Assembly (NCBI RefSeq): GCF_029227915.1
Contig: NC_079888.1
Span: forward strand, 19,074,001-19,138,000
Source of the DNA: Hydractinia symbiolongicarpus
Taxonomy: Eukaryota > Cnidaria > Hydrozoa > Anthoathecata > Hydractiniidae
Direction of reading: 5' to 3'
Length of the DNA stretch: 64,000 nt
Under the pieces are notes generated by a model, which had not been told where the DNA came from, ran no database searches, and saw only the letters and a program-made list of their open reading frames with translations. Made by a program: the position numbers and the translations under genes. The first letter of the stretch is position 1. Each line of letters starts with the position of its first letter. Positions 26,033-37,674 of the stretch are shown one piece after another.

Positions 26033-27689
26033 CAGGGGCGGATCTAGGGTTAGGCAGCCTAGGCAATTGCCTAAGCCTAGTTTTGTGAACTAGAAAAAAA
26101 ATTCTCTATAGATAGAATAATCTATAAAAAAAACTAAATTATTTTTATCAATTTATTTTTGGCATCCGCCGATTTCGACTATGACGATGCGCGGCGTGCG
26201 TGTTTTATTTTACTCAAATAAGCAAACCCGGGGCGATCTTAGGCAAAATGTCTATTCGCCTAAAACGTCCGCGGGTTTTAAAGTTCCGAATGAATGAAAA
26301 TCACAGATGGAAGAAAAAACGCCTAAAACGTCCGCGGGTTTTCAAGTTCCAATGAATGAAATTCTGGAATGTGAAGAAAAAACGCCTAAAACGTCCGTGG
26401 GTTTTAAAGTTTAAACGCCTAAAACGACCACGGGTACGGTTACATGAAGTGGATGTTTTTTTTTCAACATGGTTTACCTGGATCAGGTCCAATTGCAGGG
26501 AGCACTTCAAATGTCTAGAATATTAAAGCAATTGTATGCCACCTAAGTTAAATAAAGAAGTTTTGAATTTGGAAACCTTTTCAGATATTGAAAGGATTGG
26601 AAATGCTGGAGAGAAGTATTTTGGCCACGTGTGCCGTGTTGTTGTCTCAAACCAAACCTTTATCTTCCTCTGCAAGAGACAATAAATTCAGTAATACTTG
26701 AAATATTTTAGTTTTAGCTGCTCCTGAATTTTAGGCACTTTTGTGTCAAGAACTATTCTTAAAAGTGGTAAACCACCAGATGTTCTTACAAAACGTGTAA
26801 TTTAAATCTTTTTCTTATCAAAACAAAAGGTTTCAACTTGGCCTTGATCAAATGCATTGTTTATAAACATAAAAGCCCAATGCTAAACGAGATAGCTAAC
26901 TGAGGCAATTTATGTCAACACTGTCTTGGCGGTCGAGAGATGTTTTGATGTGTATGTTAAATTCGGTATAGAGTATTACTAGCTACCTGTATGTGTATTA
27001 GTTGGAATTTTGTTAGTTTTTTTTCTTTAATGTCTTAAGGGTCACTGGCTTCGTGTAGGCTTTGTGTAGCCGTTTATGCAACTGTGTATCTTTGTTTCTG
27101 TTAGGGAGAGAATACATTCTTGTAAGATAACTAAGGGACAGCTCTTTCATGAACGCAAAAGTCCAAGCTAAATGTTAATAGATCTGCAGATCCCCTTTCC
27201 CTCCCCTAAACATCAAATCAGAAAAGGTAATCTTTGAATGTTGTCAGTCCTTGAAACCATAAGCACTCGGCCATGTGTCCCTGCTAAGCAGGTAGACACT
27301 AAAAGTTATTAATACTTTCTGTTCTCTAAGAAATCGATGTATACAGTATGAGATATAATTAAACGGCAAAGGATTCTACCTCGTCCCACCGCCAAATTTA
27401 TACGCTTAGCATATACTTTTTTATTGTGATTGTCCCTAAGAACTTTGACTTTGTGGGAACTTTTAAACAGTGCATTTTATATGCAACATCCCACTGCTCA
27501 TTTTAAAACTTTTAAGAACACGAGAAGATCTCTTTGACTTTCCCATGTTACTTTTAATTGTAATAAAATTGCTAAAAACAAAAGAATGAAGCAATACCTA
27601 ATCTAAGAATAGTCCAAGTTTGTTTTATAATATTTCTTATTCTCATCTTGCTGAGCAATACAACGTATATAATTTTGTTTTAGGATAAG

Positions 27690-28250
27690 ATATTTTGATG
27701 TCACCCTGGTACCTAAGATGAATATTCTTCTAACAACGAAAATCACCATCAATTAAAAGAACACAGATTTGTTAATCCTTATAATATTGGAAAACTGTAA
27801 ACAATGGATATATATCTGGTATAATCCACAAAGTTGTGTTTCATAAGAGGAACTAAGAAGGTGAAAAAAATCAATCAAAATAACTTGTATTTTGATGTCA
27901 CCCTGGTACCTATGATGAATATTCAAGTAAATAACACAGAAGATTTGTTCTGAATCCTTATAATATTGGAAAACTGTAAACAATAGATATATATCTGGTA
28001 TAATCCACAAAGTTGTGTTTCATAAGAGGAACTAAGAAGGTGAAAAAAATCAATCAAAATAACTTGTATTTTGATGTCACCCTGGTACCTATGATGAATA
28101 TTCAAGTAAATAACACAGAAGATTTGTTCTGAATCCTTATAATATTGGAAAACTGTAAACAATGGATATATATCTGGTATAATCCACAAAGTTGGTGAAA
28201 AAAATCAATCAAAATAACTTGTGAATATTCAAGTAAATCATAGAAATGAT
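27690..28250. repeat. 179-bp tandem repeat, about three copies, inside W'
   Basis: The segment beginning ATAATATTGGAAAACTGTAA recurs at 27781, 27960 and 28139, giving a 179-bp period. The third copy is shortened by a deletion after CCACAAAGTTG. The similar short ORFs on the minus strand are products of the repeat and are not genes. Confidence 0.9.
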
Positions 28251-28259
28251 TTTCACGTA

Positions 28260-29320
28260 AAACATATACAGATCGAAACAAGAATTGCATGTTAAAAAAC
28301 GTTCTGTTACAGACTGTAAACTAACAAAATGTCATGTCAACTTATGGGTATGAGTAGGATTTGTATATATGTTGCTTTTTATATGAGAATCTTCATAATT
28401 GCCTTATAGTTACTAAAACTTTCTTAAAGATTTTACAGTATTAAAATATTTTTTAAACATAGTTGACAGGGACATGTAAGGGTAAATAATATGAGACATG
28501 TTAAATGTTTTGATGTTATTTTTCTAATTTCTAACTCTTTTCTGGCTTCATAAACTGCCTTTCTCTTGTGGGAATTTCATAGCATTAAAATTAATGCTTA
28601 ATAGAAATTGGTGCAAAACTACACCAGTAACCCTAATGCTAAACTGTATTAACTTCATGAAGAGGTGATTACTATATACTTTTTGTACACGTTTATTATA
28701 TGTTGCGATCTTACACTGTAAGTCTAACTGGAAATCTTTCATTCTTTTATATGCTGGTTTTCTTTGTGCATTTGCAGGTTCTTAACACAGACTATAATTT
28801 TCCAAACAATATTTCTACGTTGCACTACTGTTGACTATCTATTCCTAAAATTGTCTTGTAATGTAATTTTTTGTTGTATTGTTAGTTATTAGACTTATTG
28901 CATGTTTTGAAATGAAGCAAATCCCCAACTTATTACTTGTTCTCGTATTATGGGCGTAAAACGAAAAAAGATGCTAAGATACTTAATACCAGTATGTGAT
29001 TCAAAGAAATTATGGAAACGCTAACCCTGTTTCAAATCGAATTTGCTAACCGGACGCATTTTCCATCCGCATGTTTTAACAAGGATAAAGTGGTAAAACT
29101 ACGGGGGTTACTGTTATTTGTTTGGCTATAAAGAAACTTTCGTTTCTAATCTAGAAGGATTCTTAATAACTAAAAACCTTACTTTTGGGAAAATTTTAGT
29201 TCCTTTTACAGCAAAAACACAAAACGGCCGATTTACCTCGTACAACACCACAACCCTTGACATTACTTTGCCAAAAAATCTATGAAATTTTGCCTAACCA
29301 AAAAAAATTCCTAGATCCGC
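28260..29320. other. Right part of W', no gene recognised
   Basis: AT-rich sequence without a convincing ORF. In this position W has its DUF4371/hAT catalytic region, so that part has been replaced or lost here. Confidence 0.5.
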
Positions 29321-29640
29321 CCCTGCATCTTGCCGTATGAATCTGAAGATTTCACATCTCTTTTACACTAGCCGTTTTTGTCTGTGTGTTCAAAAGGGTG
29401 ACCCCGTCCTGTTACGGAAACACAAAATGTGGTATATAAAGAATAGACGACCCCGTGGAATTATTCCATGGGTTAACGACTAGTCTCTTTGATAATAGCC
29501 GTATTCCGTCTGTCTGGTAAGTCGTCCACGTATTACTTCCTGAATATAAAGGAGATATAGTATTCAACATGTGTTAGACCTATGTACGTTCCCAAGCCTT
29601 GTGGAGATAATGATGTGCTATTCTCCATAAAGCACAAGTG

Positions 29641-32600
29641 TAGTAGCCTGTAGTAGAGCGTAGTAGAATGTATTTCTCTGTAGTAAAGCGTATTTCTCTG
29701 TAGTAGAGTGTAGTAGCCTGTAGTAGCTTGTAGTAGAGTGTAGTAGCTTGTAGTAGAGTGTAGTAGAGCGTATTTCTCTGTAGTAGAGCGTATTTCTCTG
29801 TAGTAAAGCGAATTTCTCTGTAGTAGAGTGTGGTAGCGTGTAGTAGAGCGTAGTGGAGCGTATTTCTCTGTAGTAAAGTGTAGTAGCCTGTAGTAGCTTG
29901 TAGTAGAGTGTAGTAGCGTGTAGTAGAGCGTAGTAGAATGTATTTCTCTGTAGTAAAGCGTATTTCTCTGTAGTAGAGTGTAGTAGCCTGTAGTAGCTTG
30001 TAGTAGAGTGTAGTAGCGTGTAGTAGAGCGTAGTAGAATGTATTTCTCTGTAGTAAAGCGTATTTCTCTGTAGTAGAGTGTAGTAGCGTGTAGTAGAGCG
30101 TAGTAGCGTGTAGTAGAGCGTAGTAGAATGTATTTCTCTGTAGTAAAGCGTATTTCTCTGTAGTAGAGTGTAGTAGCCTGTAGTAGCCTGTAGTAGAGTG
30201 TAGTAGCGCGTAGTAGAGCGTAGTAGAATGTATTTCTCTGTAGTAAAGCGTATTTCTCTGTAGTAGAGTGTAGTAGCCTGTAGTAGCTTGTAGTAGAGTG
30301 TAGTAGCGTGTAGTAGAGCGTAGTAGAATGTATTTCTCTGTAGTAAAGCGTATTTCTCTGTAGTAGAGTGTAGTAGCGTGTAGTAGAGCGTAGTAGCGTG
30401 TAGTAGAGCGTAGTAGAATGTATTTCTCTGTAGTAAAGCGTATTTCTCTGTAGTAGAGTGTAGTAACCTGTAGTAGCTTGTAGTAGAGTGTAGTAGCGTG
30501 TAGTAGAGCGTAGTAGAATGTATTTCTCTGTAGTAAAGCGTATTTCTCTGTAGTAGAGTGTAGTAGCCTGTAGTAGCCTGTAGTAGAGTGTAGTAGCGCG
30601 TAGTAGAGCGTAGTAGAATGTATTTCTCTGTAGTAAAGCGTATTTCTCTGTAGTAGAGTGTAGTAGCGTGTAGTAGAGCGTAGTAGCGTGTAGTAGAGCG
30701 TAGTAGAATGTATTTCTCTGTAGTAAAGCGTATTTCTCTGTAGTAGAGTGTAGTAGCCTGTAGTAGCTTGTAGTAGAGTGTAGTAGCGTGTAGTAGAGCG
30801 TAGTAGAATGTATTTCTCTGTAGTAGAGCGTACTTCTCTGTAGTAGAGTGTAGTAGCCTGTAGTAGCTTGTAGTAGAGTGTAGTAGCGTGTAGTAGAGCG
30901 TAGTAGAATGTATTTCTCTGTAGTAAAGCGTATTTCTCTGTAGTAGAGTGTAGTAGCGTGTAGTAGAGCGTAGTAGCGTGTAGTAGAGCGTAGTAGAATG
31001 TATTTCTCTGTAGTAAAGCGTATTTCTCTGTAGTAGAGTGTAGTAGCCTGTAGTAGCTTGTAGTAGAGTGTAGTAGCGTGTAGTAGAGCGTAGTAGAATG
31101 TATTTCTCTGTAGTAGAGCGTATTTCTCTGTAGTAGAGTGTAGTAGCCTGTAGTAGCTTGTAGTAGAGTGTAGTAGCGTGTAGTAGAGCGTAGTAGAATG
31201 TATTTCTCTGTAGTAAAGCGTATTTCTCTGTAGTAGAGTGTAGTAGCGTGTAGTAGAGCGTAGTAGCGTGTAGTAGAGCGTAGTAGAATGTATTTCTCTG
31301 TAGTAAAGCGTATTTCTCTGTAGTAGAGTGTAGTAGCCTGTAGTAGCTTGTAGTAGAGTGTAGTAGCGTGTAGTAGAGCGTAGTAGAATGTATTTTTCTG
31401 TAGTAAAGCGTATTTCTCTGTAGTAGAGTGTAGTAGCGTGTAGTAGAGCGTAGTAGCGTGTAGTAGAGCGTAGTAGAATGTATTTCTCTGTAGTAAAGCG
31501 TATTTCTCTGTAGTAGAGTGTAGTAGCCTGTAGTAGCTTGTAGTAGAGTGTAGTAGCGTGTAGTAGAGCGTAGTAGAATGTATTTCTCTGTAGTAAAGCG
31601 TATTTCTCTGTAGTAGAGTGTAGTAGCCTGTAGTAGAGCGTAGTAGCGTGTAGTAGAGCGTAGTAGAATGTATTTCTCTGTAGTAAAGCGTATTTCTCTG
31701 TAGTAGAGTGTAGTAGCGTGTAGTAGAGCGTAGTAGCGTGTAGTAGAGCGTAGTAGAATGTATTTCTCTGTAGTAAAGCGTATTTCTCTGTAGTAGAGTG
31801 TAGTAGCCTGTAGTAGCTTGTAGTAGAGTGTAGTAGCGTGTAGTAGAGCGTAGTAGAATGTATTTCTCTGTAGTAGAGCGTACTTCTCTGTAGTAGAGTG
31901 TAGTAGCCTGTAGTAGCTTGTAGTAGAGTGTAGTAGCGTGTAGTAGAGCGTAGTAGAATGTATTTCTCTGTAGTAAAGCGTATTTCTCTGTAGTAGAGTG
32001 TAGTAGCGTGTAGTAGAGCGTAGTAGCGTGTAGTAGAGCGTAGTAGAATGTATTTCTCTGTAGTAAAGCGTATTTCTCTGTAGTAGAGTGTAGTAGCCTG
32101 TAGTAGCTTGTAGTAGAGTGTAGTAGCGTGTAGTAGAGCGTAGTAGAATGTATTTCTCTGTAGTAGAGCGTATTTCTCTGTAGTAGAGTGTAGTAGCCTG
32201 TAGTAGCTTGTAGTAGAGTGTAGTAGCGTGTAGTAGAGCGTAGTAGAATGTATTTCTCTGTAGTAAAGCGTATTTCTCTGTAGTAGAGTGTAGTAGCGTG
32301 TAATAGAGCGTAGTAGCGTGTAGTAGAGCGTAGTAGAATGTATTTCTCTGTAGTAAAGCGTATTTCTCTGTAGTAGAGTGTAGTAGCCTGTAGTAGCTTG
32401 TAGTAGAGTGTAGTAGCGTGTAGTAGAGCGTAGTAGAATGTATTTTTCTGTAGTAAAGCGTATTTCTCTGCAGTAGAGTGTAGTAGCGTGTAGTAGAGCG
32501 TAGTAGCGTGTAGTAGAGCGTAGTAGAATGTATTTCTCTGTAGTAAAGCGTATTTCTCTGTAGTAGAGTGTAGTAGCCTGTAGTAGCTTGTAGTAGAGTG

Positions 32601-34612
32601 TAGTAGCGTGTAGTAGAGCGTAGTAGAATGTATTTCTCTGTAGTAAAGCGTATTTCTCTGTAGTAGAGTGTAGTAGCCTGTAGTAGAGCGTAGTAGCGTG
32701 TAGTAGAGCGTAGTAGAATGTATTTCTCTGTAGTAAAGCGTATTTCTCTGTAGTAGAGTGTAGTAGCGTGTAGTAGAGCGTAGTAGCGTGTAGTAGAGCG
32801 TAGTAGAATGTATTTCTCTGTAGTAAAGCGTATTTCTCTGTAGTAGAGTGTAGTAGCCTGTAGTAGCCTGTAGTAGAGTGTAGTAGCGCGTAGTAGAGCG
32901 TAGTAGAATGTATTTCTCTGTAGTAAAGCGTATTTCTCTGTAGTAGAGTGTAGTAGCGTGTAGTAGAGCGTAGTAGCGTGTAGTAGAGCGTAGTAGATTG
33001 TATTTCTCTGTAGTAAAGCGTATTTCTCTGTAGTAGAGTGTAGTAGCCTGTAGTAGCTTGTAGTAGAGTGTAGTAGCGTGTAGTAGAGCGTAGTAGAATG
33101 TATTTGTCTGTAGTAAAGCGTATTTCTCTGTAGTAGAGTGTAGTAGCGTGTAGTAGAGCGTAGTAGCGTGTAGTAGAGCGTAGTAGAATGTATTTCTCTG
33201 TAGTAAAGCGTATTTCTCTGTAGTAGAGTGTAGTAGCGTGTAGTAGAGCGTAGTAGCGTGTAGTAGAGCGTAGTAGAATGTATTTCTCTGTAGTAAAGCG
33301 TATTTCTCTGTAGTAGAGTGTAGTAGCCTGTAGTAGCTTGTAGTAGAGTGTAGTAGCGTGTAGTAGAGCGTAGTAGAATGTGTTTCTCTGTAGTAAAGCG
33401 TATTTCTCTGTAGTAGAGTGTAGTAGCGTGTAGTAGAGCGTAGTAGCGTGTAGTAGAGCGTAGTAGAATGTATTTCTCTGTAGTAAAGCGTATTTCTCTG
33501 TAGTAGAGTGTAGTAGCCTGTAGTAACCTGTAGTAAAGTGTAGTAGCCTGTAGTAGAGCGTAGTAGAATGTATTTCTCTGTAGTAAAGCGTATTTCTCTG
33601 TAGTAGAGTGTAGTAGCCTGTAGTAGCTTGTAGTAGAGTGTAGTAGCTTGTAGTAGAGTGTAGTAGAGCGTATTTCTCTGTAGTAGAGCGTATTTCTCTG
33701 TAGTTGAGTGTAGTAGCGTGTAGTAGAGCGTAGTAGAGCGTATTTCTCTGTAGTAGAGTGTAGTAGCCTGTAGTAGCTTGTAGTAGAGTGTAGTAGCGTG
33801 TAGTAGAGCGTAGTAGAATGTATTTCTCTGTAGTAAAGCGTATTTCTCTGTAGTAGAGTGTGGTAGCGTGTAGTAGAGCGTAGTAGCGTGTAGTAGAGCG
33901 TAGTAGAATGTATTTCTCTGTAGTAAAGCGTATTTCTCTGTAGTAGAGTGTAGTAACCTGTAGTAGCTTGTAGTAGAGTGTAGTAGCGTGTAGTAGAGCG
34001 TAGTAGAATGTATTTCTCTGTAGTAAAGCGTATTTCTCTGTAGTAGAGTGTAGTAGCCTGTAGTAGCCTGTAGTAGAGTGTAGTAGCGCGTAGTAGAGCG
34101 TAGTAGAATGTATTTCTCTGTAGTAAAGCGTATTTCTCTGTAGTAGAGTGTAGTAGCGTGTAGTAGAGCGTAGTAGCGTGTAGTAGAGCGTAGTAGAATG
34201 TATTTCTCTGTAGTAAAGCGTATTTCTCTGTAGTAGAGTGTAGTAGCCTGTAGTAGCTTGTAGTAGAGTGTAGTAGCGTGTAGTAGAGCGTAGTAGAATG
34301 TATTTCTCTGTAGTAAAGCGTATTTCTCTGTAGTAGAGTGTAGTAGCGTGTAGTAGAGCGTAGTAGCGTGTAGTAGAGCGTAGTAGAATGTATTTCTCTG
34401 TAGTAAAGCGTATTTCTCTGTAGTAGAGTGTAGTAGCCTGTAGTAGCTTGTAGTAGAGTGTAGTAGCGTGTAGTAGAGCGTAGTAGAATGTATTTCTCTG
34501 TAGTAAAGCGTATTTCTCTGTAGTAGAGTGTAGTAGCCTGTAGTAGAGCGTAGTAGCTTGTAGTAGAGTGTAGTAGGTTGTAGTAGAGTGTAGTAGCTTG
34601 TAGTAGAGTGTA
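29641..34612. repeat. Decamer satellite, left arm
   Basis: The whole arm is made of 10-base words in constant register: TAGTAGAGTG, TAGTAGCGTG, TAGTAGAGCG, TAGTAGCCTG, TAGTAGCTTG, TAGTAGAATG, TATTTCTCTG and TAGTAAAGCG. They combine into 100-bp and 90-bp blocks, often alternating as a 190-bp unit (e.g. 30841-31030). Rare variants recur 1050 bp apart (TACTTCTCTG at 30831 and 31881; TATTTTTCTG at 31391 and 32441). Differences are substitutions; I saw no register shift. Confidence 0.95.
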
Positions 34613-36150
34613 CGCTCTACTACACGCTACTACGCTCTACTACACGCTACTACACTCTACTACAGAGAAATACGCTTTACTACAGAAAAATACATTCTAC
34701 TACGCTCTACTACACGCTACTACACTCTACTACAAGCTACTACAGGCTACTACACTCTACTACAGAGAAATACGCTTTACTACAGAAAAATACATTCTAC
34801 TACGCTCTACTACACGCTACTACGCTCTACTACACGCTACTACACTCTACTACAGAGAAATACGCTTTACTACAGAGAAATACATTCTACTACGCTCTAC
34901 TACGCGCTACTACACTCTACTACAGGCTACCACAGGCTACTACACTCTACTACAGAGAAATACGCTTTACTACAGAGAAATACATTCTACTACGCTCTAC
35001 TACACGCTACTACACTCTACTACAAGCTACTACAGGCTACTACACTCTACTACAGAGAAATACGCTTTACTACAAAGAAATACATTCTACTACGCTCTAC
35101 TACACGCTACTACGCTCTACTACACTCTACTACAGAGAAATACGCTTTACTACAGAGAAATACATTCTACTACGCTCTACTACGCGCTACTACACTCTAC
35201 TTCAGGCTACTACAGGCTACTACACTCTACTACAGAGAAATACGCTTTACTACAGAGAAATACATTCTACTACGCTCTACTACACGCTACTACACTCTAC
35301 TACACTCTACTACAAGCTACTACAGGTTACTACACTCTACTACAGAGAAATACGCTTTACTACAGAGAAATACATTCTACTACGCTCTACTACACGCTAC
35401 TACGCTCTACTACACGCTACTACACTCTACTACAGAGAAATACGCTTTACTACAGAGAAATACATTCTACTACGCTCTACTACACGCTACTACACTCTAC
35501 TACAAGCTACTACAGGCTACTACACTCTACTACAGAGAAATACGCTTTACTACAGAGAAATACATTCTACTACGCTCTACTACGCGCTACTACACTCTAC
35601 TACAGGCTACTACAGGCTACTACACTCTACTACAGAGAAATACGCTTTACTACAGAGAAATACATTCTACTACGCTCTACTACACGCTACTACGCTCTAC
35701 TACACGCTACTACACTCTACTACAGAGAAATACGCTTTACTACAGAGAAATACATTCTACTACGCTCTACTACACGCTACTACACTCTACTACAAGCTAC
35801 TACAGGCTAATACACTCTACTACAGAGAAATACGCTTTACTACAGAGAAATACATTCTACTACGCTCTACTACACGCTACTACACTCTACTACAAGCTAC
35901 TACAGGCTACTACACTCTACTACAGAGAAATACGCTCTACTGCGCTCTACTACACGCTACTACACTCTACTACAGAGAAATTCGCTTTACTACAGAGAAA
36001 TACGCTCTACTACAGAGAAATACGCTCTACTACACTCTACTACAAGCTACTACACTCTACTACAAGCTACTACAGGCTACTACACTCTACTACAGAGAAA
36101 TACGCTTTACTACAGAGAAATACATTCTACTACGCTCTACTACAGGCTAC
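34613..36150. repeat. Decamer satellite, right arm (inverted)
   Basis: The same words appear as reverse complements (TACACTCTAC, TACGCTCTAC, TACAGAGAAA, TACGCTTTAC and so on), still in the 10-base register. About 1.5 kb is present against 5 kb on the left, so one arm is longer. The outermost 240 bases or so mirror the left arm nearly perfectly. The 400-codon ORF at 34608-35810 is a product of the repeat. Confidence 0.95.
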
Positions 36151-37205
36151 TACACTTGTGCTTTATGGAGAATAGCACATCATTATCTCCACAAGGCTTG
36201 GGAACGTACATAGGTCTAACACATGTTGAATACTATATCTCCTTTATATTCAGGAAGTAATACGTGGACGACTTACCGTCTGTCTGTTTGTGCGTGAAAA
36301 AAAGTCGTGTTACAGAAACACGAAAACTGTTTAAAGGACGGCCAAACCAATGGATATTTCCACGGGACACTGACTAGTTTCATCAAGCTACAGATGAGGA
36401 TTTTAAAAAACACATTCATTTTGGTTGAAAAATAGTATCGGTACTTCAAAGAAAACGAATTTGTAAAAACTGTTTTGTTAAAAAACCTTTTCTAGAAAAA
36501 ACTTAAAAAAACTAGTTACTTTTTTAGAAAAACCTGTTGCTTATGAACGAACGAAGCCTTCCATTTCTCACCAATTTCTACTAATAAAACATTGAATTAT
36601 TACAATCAACTCTTATTTCATGAGCTAGCTAGTCTCAATTTAACAGCGTTAAAATGAGCATATATTCGTCCAAATGAATTAAAAATACCATTCTCTATTC
36701 AAATAAAATGTTGACAACTAAGTATACTGCTACACGCGAACGAAAAAAGAGTTGAAGAAACCATATAGCTATAACAGAGCTAAAACATCGGAGATTCTGA
36801 GCCATAGCTTTAGTATAAAAACGTTGGATGAGGACAGCAAAAGAAGGTCTGTACATTTAGGTTACAACTTTATCCTTTTTTAGCTTAGTAATGTACTATT
36901 TAAAAAACATTGGACGAATAGGTTCATTTATTTGCCAAATTTCTTCGCTACTTCCTATAAAGCTACTTGCTACAACATAGCATCCAATTAATTATTTTCT
37001 TGCTGATATTTCATGCTGATAATTAGGAGTAGAGGAAAGGCGATAATTGTCTAGGTGGCAATTGTCTATTTAGGAATTGTCCAAGATAGGAGTTTTCAGA
37101 AAGAGAGTTATTGTACGTCGAAATTTTCCAGTGTAAGATTATTGAGGGAAAATAAACAGTAGGGAATTGTTAACAAATCAGTGTGAGCGAAAACATCTAG
37201 TCAAA

Positions 37206-37472
37206 TTAAGTGCCGAGTGCCAAAAGGAACAAACACAAAGATAGTGATTCTCTGAAAACATTTTTGAAAGTTAGGGAAAAAGTAAATTCACCCCGAGCGG
37301 TTCTCATCCATAACAGACGATCTTGGTTTAATGGGTTATTAACAAATACATGCAGATTTTGCTTATAACACAACAAATGTTGGCTTCGTGATTTTGCAAG
37401 TGCGTTTTTACCATATGACAATAATGACTTTAATAGTATTTTAACGAATTGTTCTTCCGCCAGGTTTGCCAA
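37206..37472 (-). pseudogene. Unrecognised coding-like segment of block X (right copy)
   Basis: An open stretch of 88 codons contains QFVKILLKSLLSYGKNA, SRSQHLLCY and RLLWMRTARGEFTF. It is the counterpart of 16550-16732. No domain is recognised. It lies downstream of the HECT remnant on the same strand, so it may belong to the same old transcript. Confidence 0.3.
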
Positions 37473-37674
37473 CCTTATTGTTAATTCAGATCTTAGGTAA
37501 ATGAAACTTTTTAGGTAAATTCATGCTTGACAATAATATTTTAATAAGAACAAGGTAAACAAATGAAGAAGAAGAAAACAAACAAGACAATAGGCAAGTC
37601 ATATTTTCTAAAAAACTAGACCTTGACAGATTTTAAAACATAAAACACCTCTCTAAAAACACCTCTATAAATAT

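Larger units (their letters stand above)
26033..29325 (+). mobile_element. W': short, decayed hAT-type element
   Basis: Ends are CAGGGGCGGATCTAGGGTTA and the inverse CCTAGATCCGCCCCTG, as in W. Near the left end it has the CGCCTAAAACGTCCGCGGG repeats also seen in W. It then shows decayed counterparts of W exon 1 (near 26465-26690) and of the start of exon 2 (near 27050-27180). The catalytic hAT part is missing; a 179-bp tandem repeat occupies part of the interior. It could only move with a transposase supplied elsewhere. Confidence 0.8.
29516..36277. mobile_element. Element Z: foldback transposon filled with a palindromic satellite
   Basis: The ends are perfect inverted repeats: 29516-29638 equals the reverse complement of 36155-36277, starting GGTAAGTCGTCCACG. 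The 8-bp GTCTGTCT stands on both sides (29508-29515 and 36278-36285), and joining the flanks restores block X sequence. The unit is 6762 bp and holds no gene. Between the ends lies only a 10-bp-register satellite that changes strand once, at 34612/34613. An 8-bp duplication fits hAT-like or related TIR elements, but the end sequence is not one I recognise. It needs a transposase from elsewhere. Confidence 0.9.

Noticed and set aside
27753-28290. Three similar minus-strand ORFs of 62-88 codons
   Set aside because: They are the same sequence read in successive copies of the 179-bp tandem repeat.
34608-35810. A 400-codon ORF rich in YYTLLHSTT-type repeats
   Set aside because: It comes from the decamer satellite, whose inverted strand lacks stops. 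There is no start context, no domain, and one chance base change ends it.
29641-36150. CRISPR array or telomeric repeat
   Set aside because: There are no unique spacers between repeats and the words do not resemble animal telomere repeats. The ends are transposon inverted repeats.
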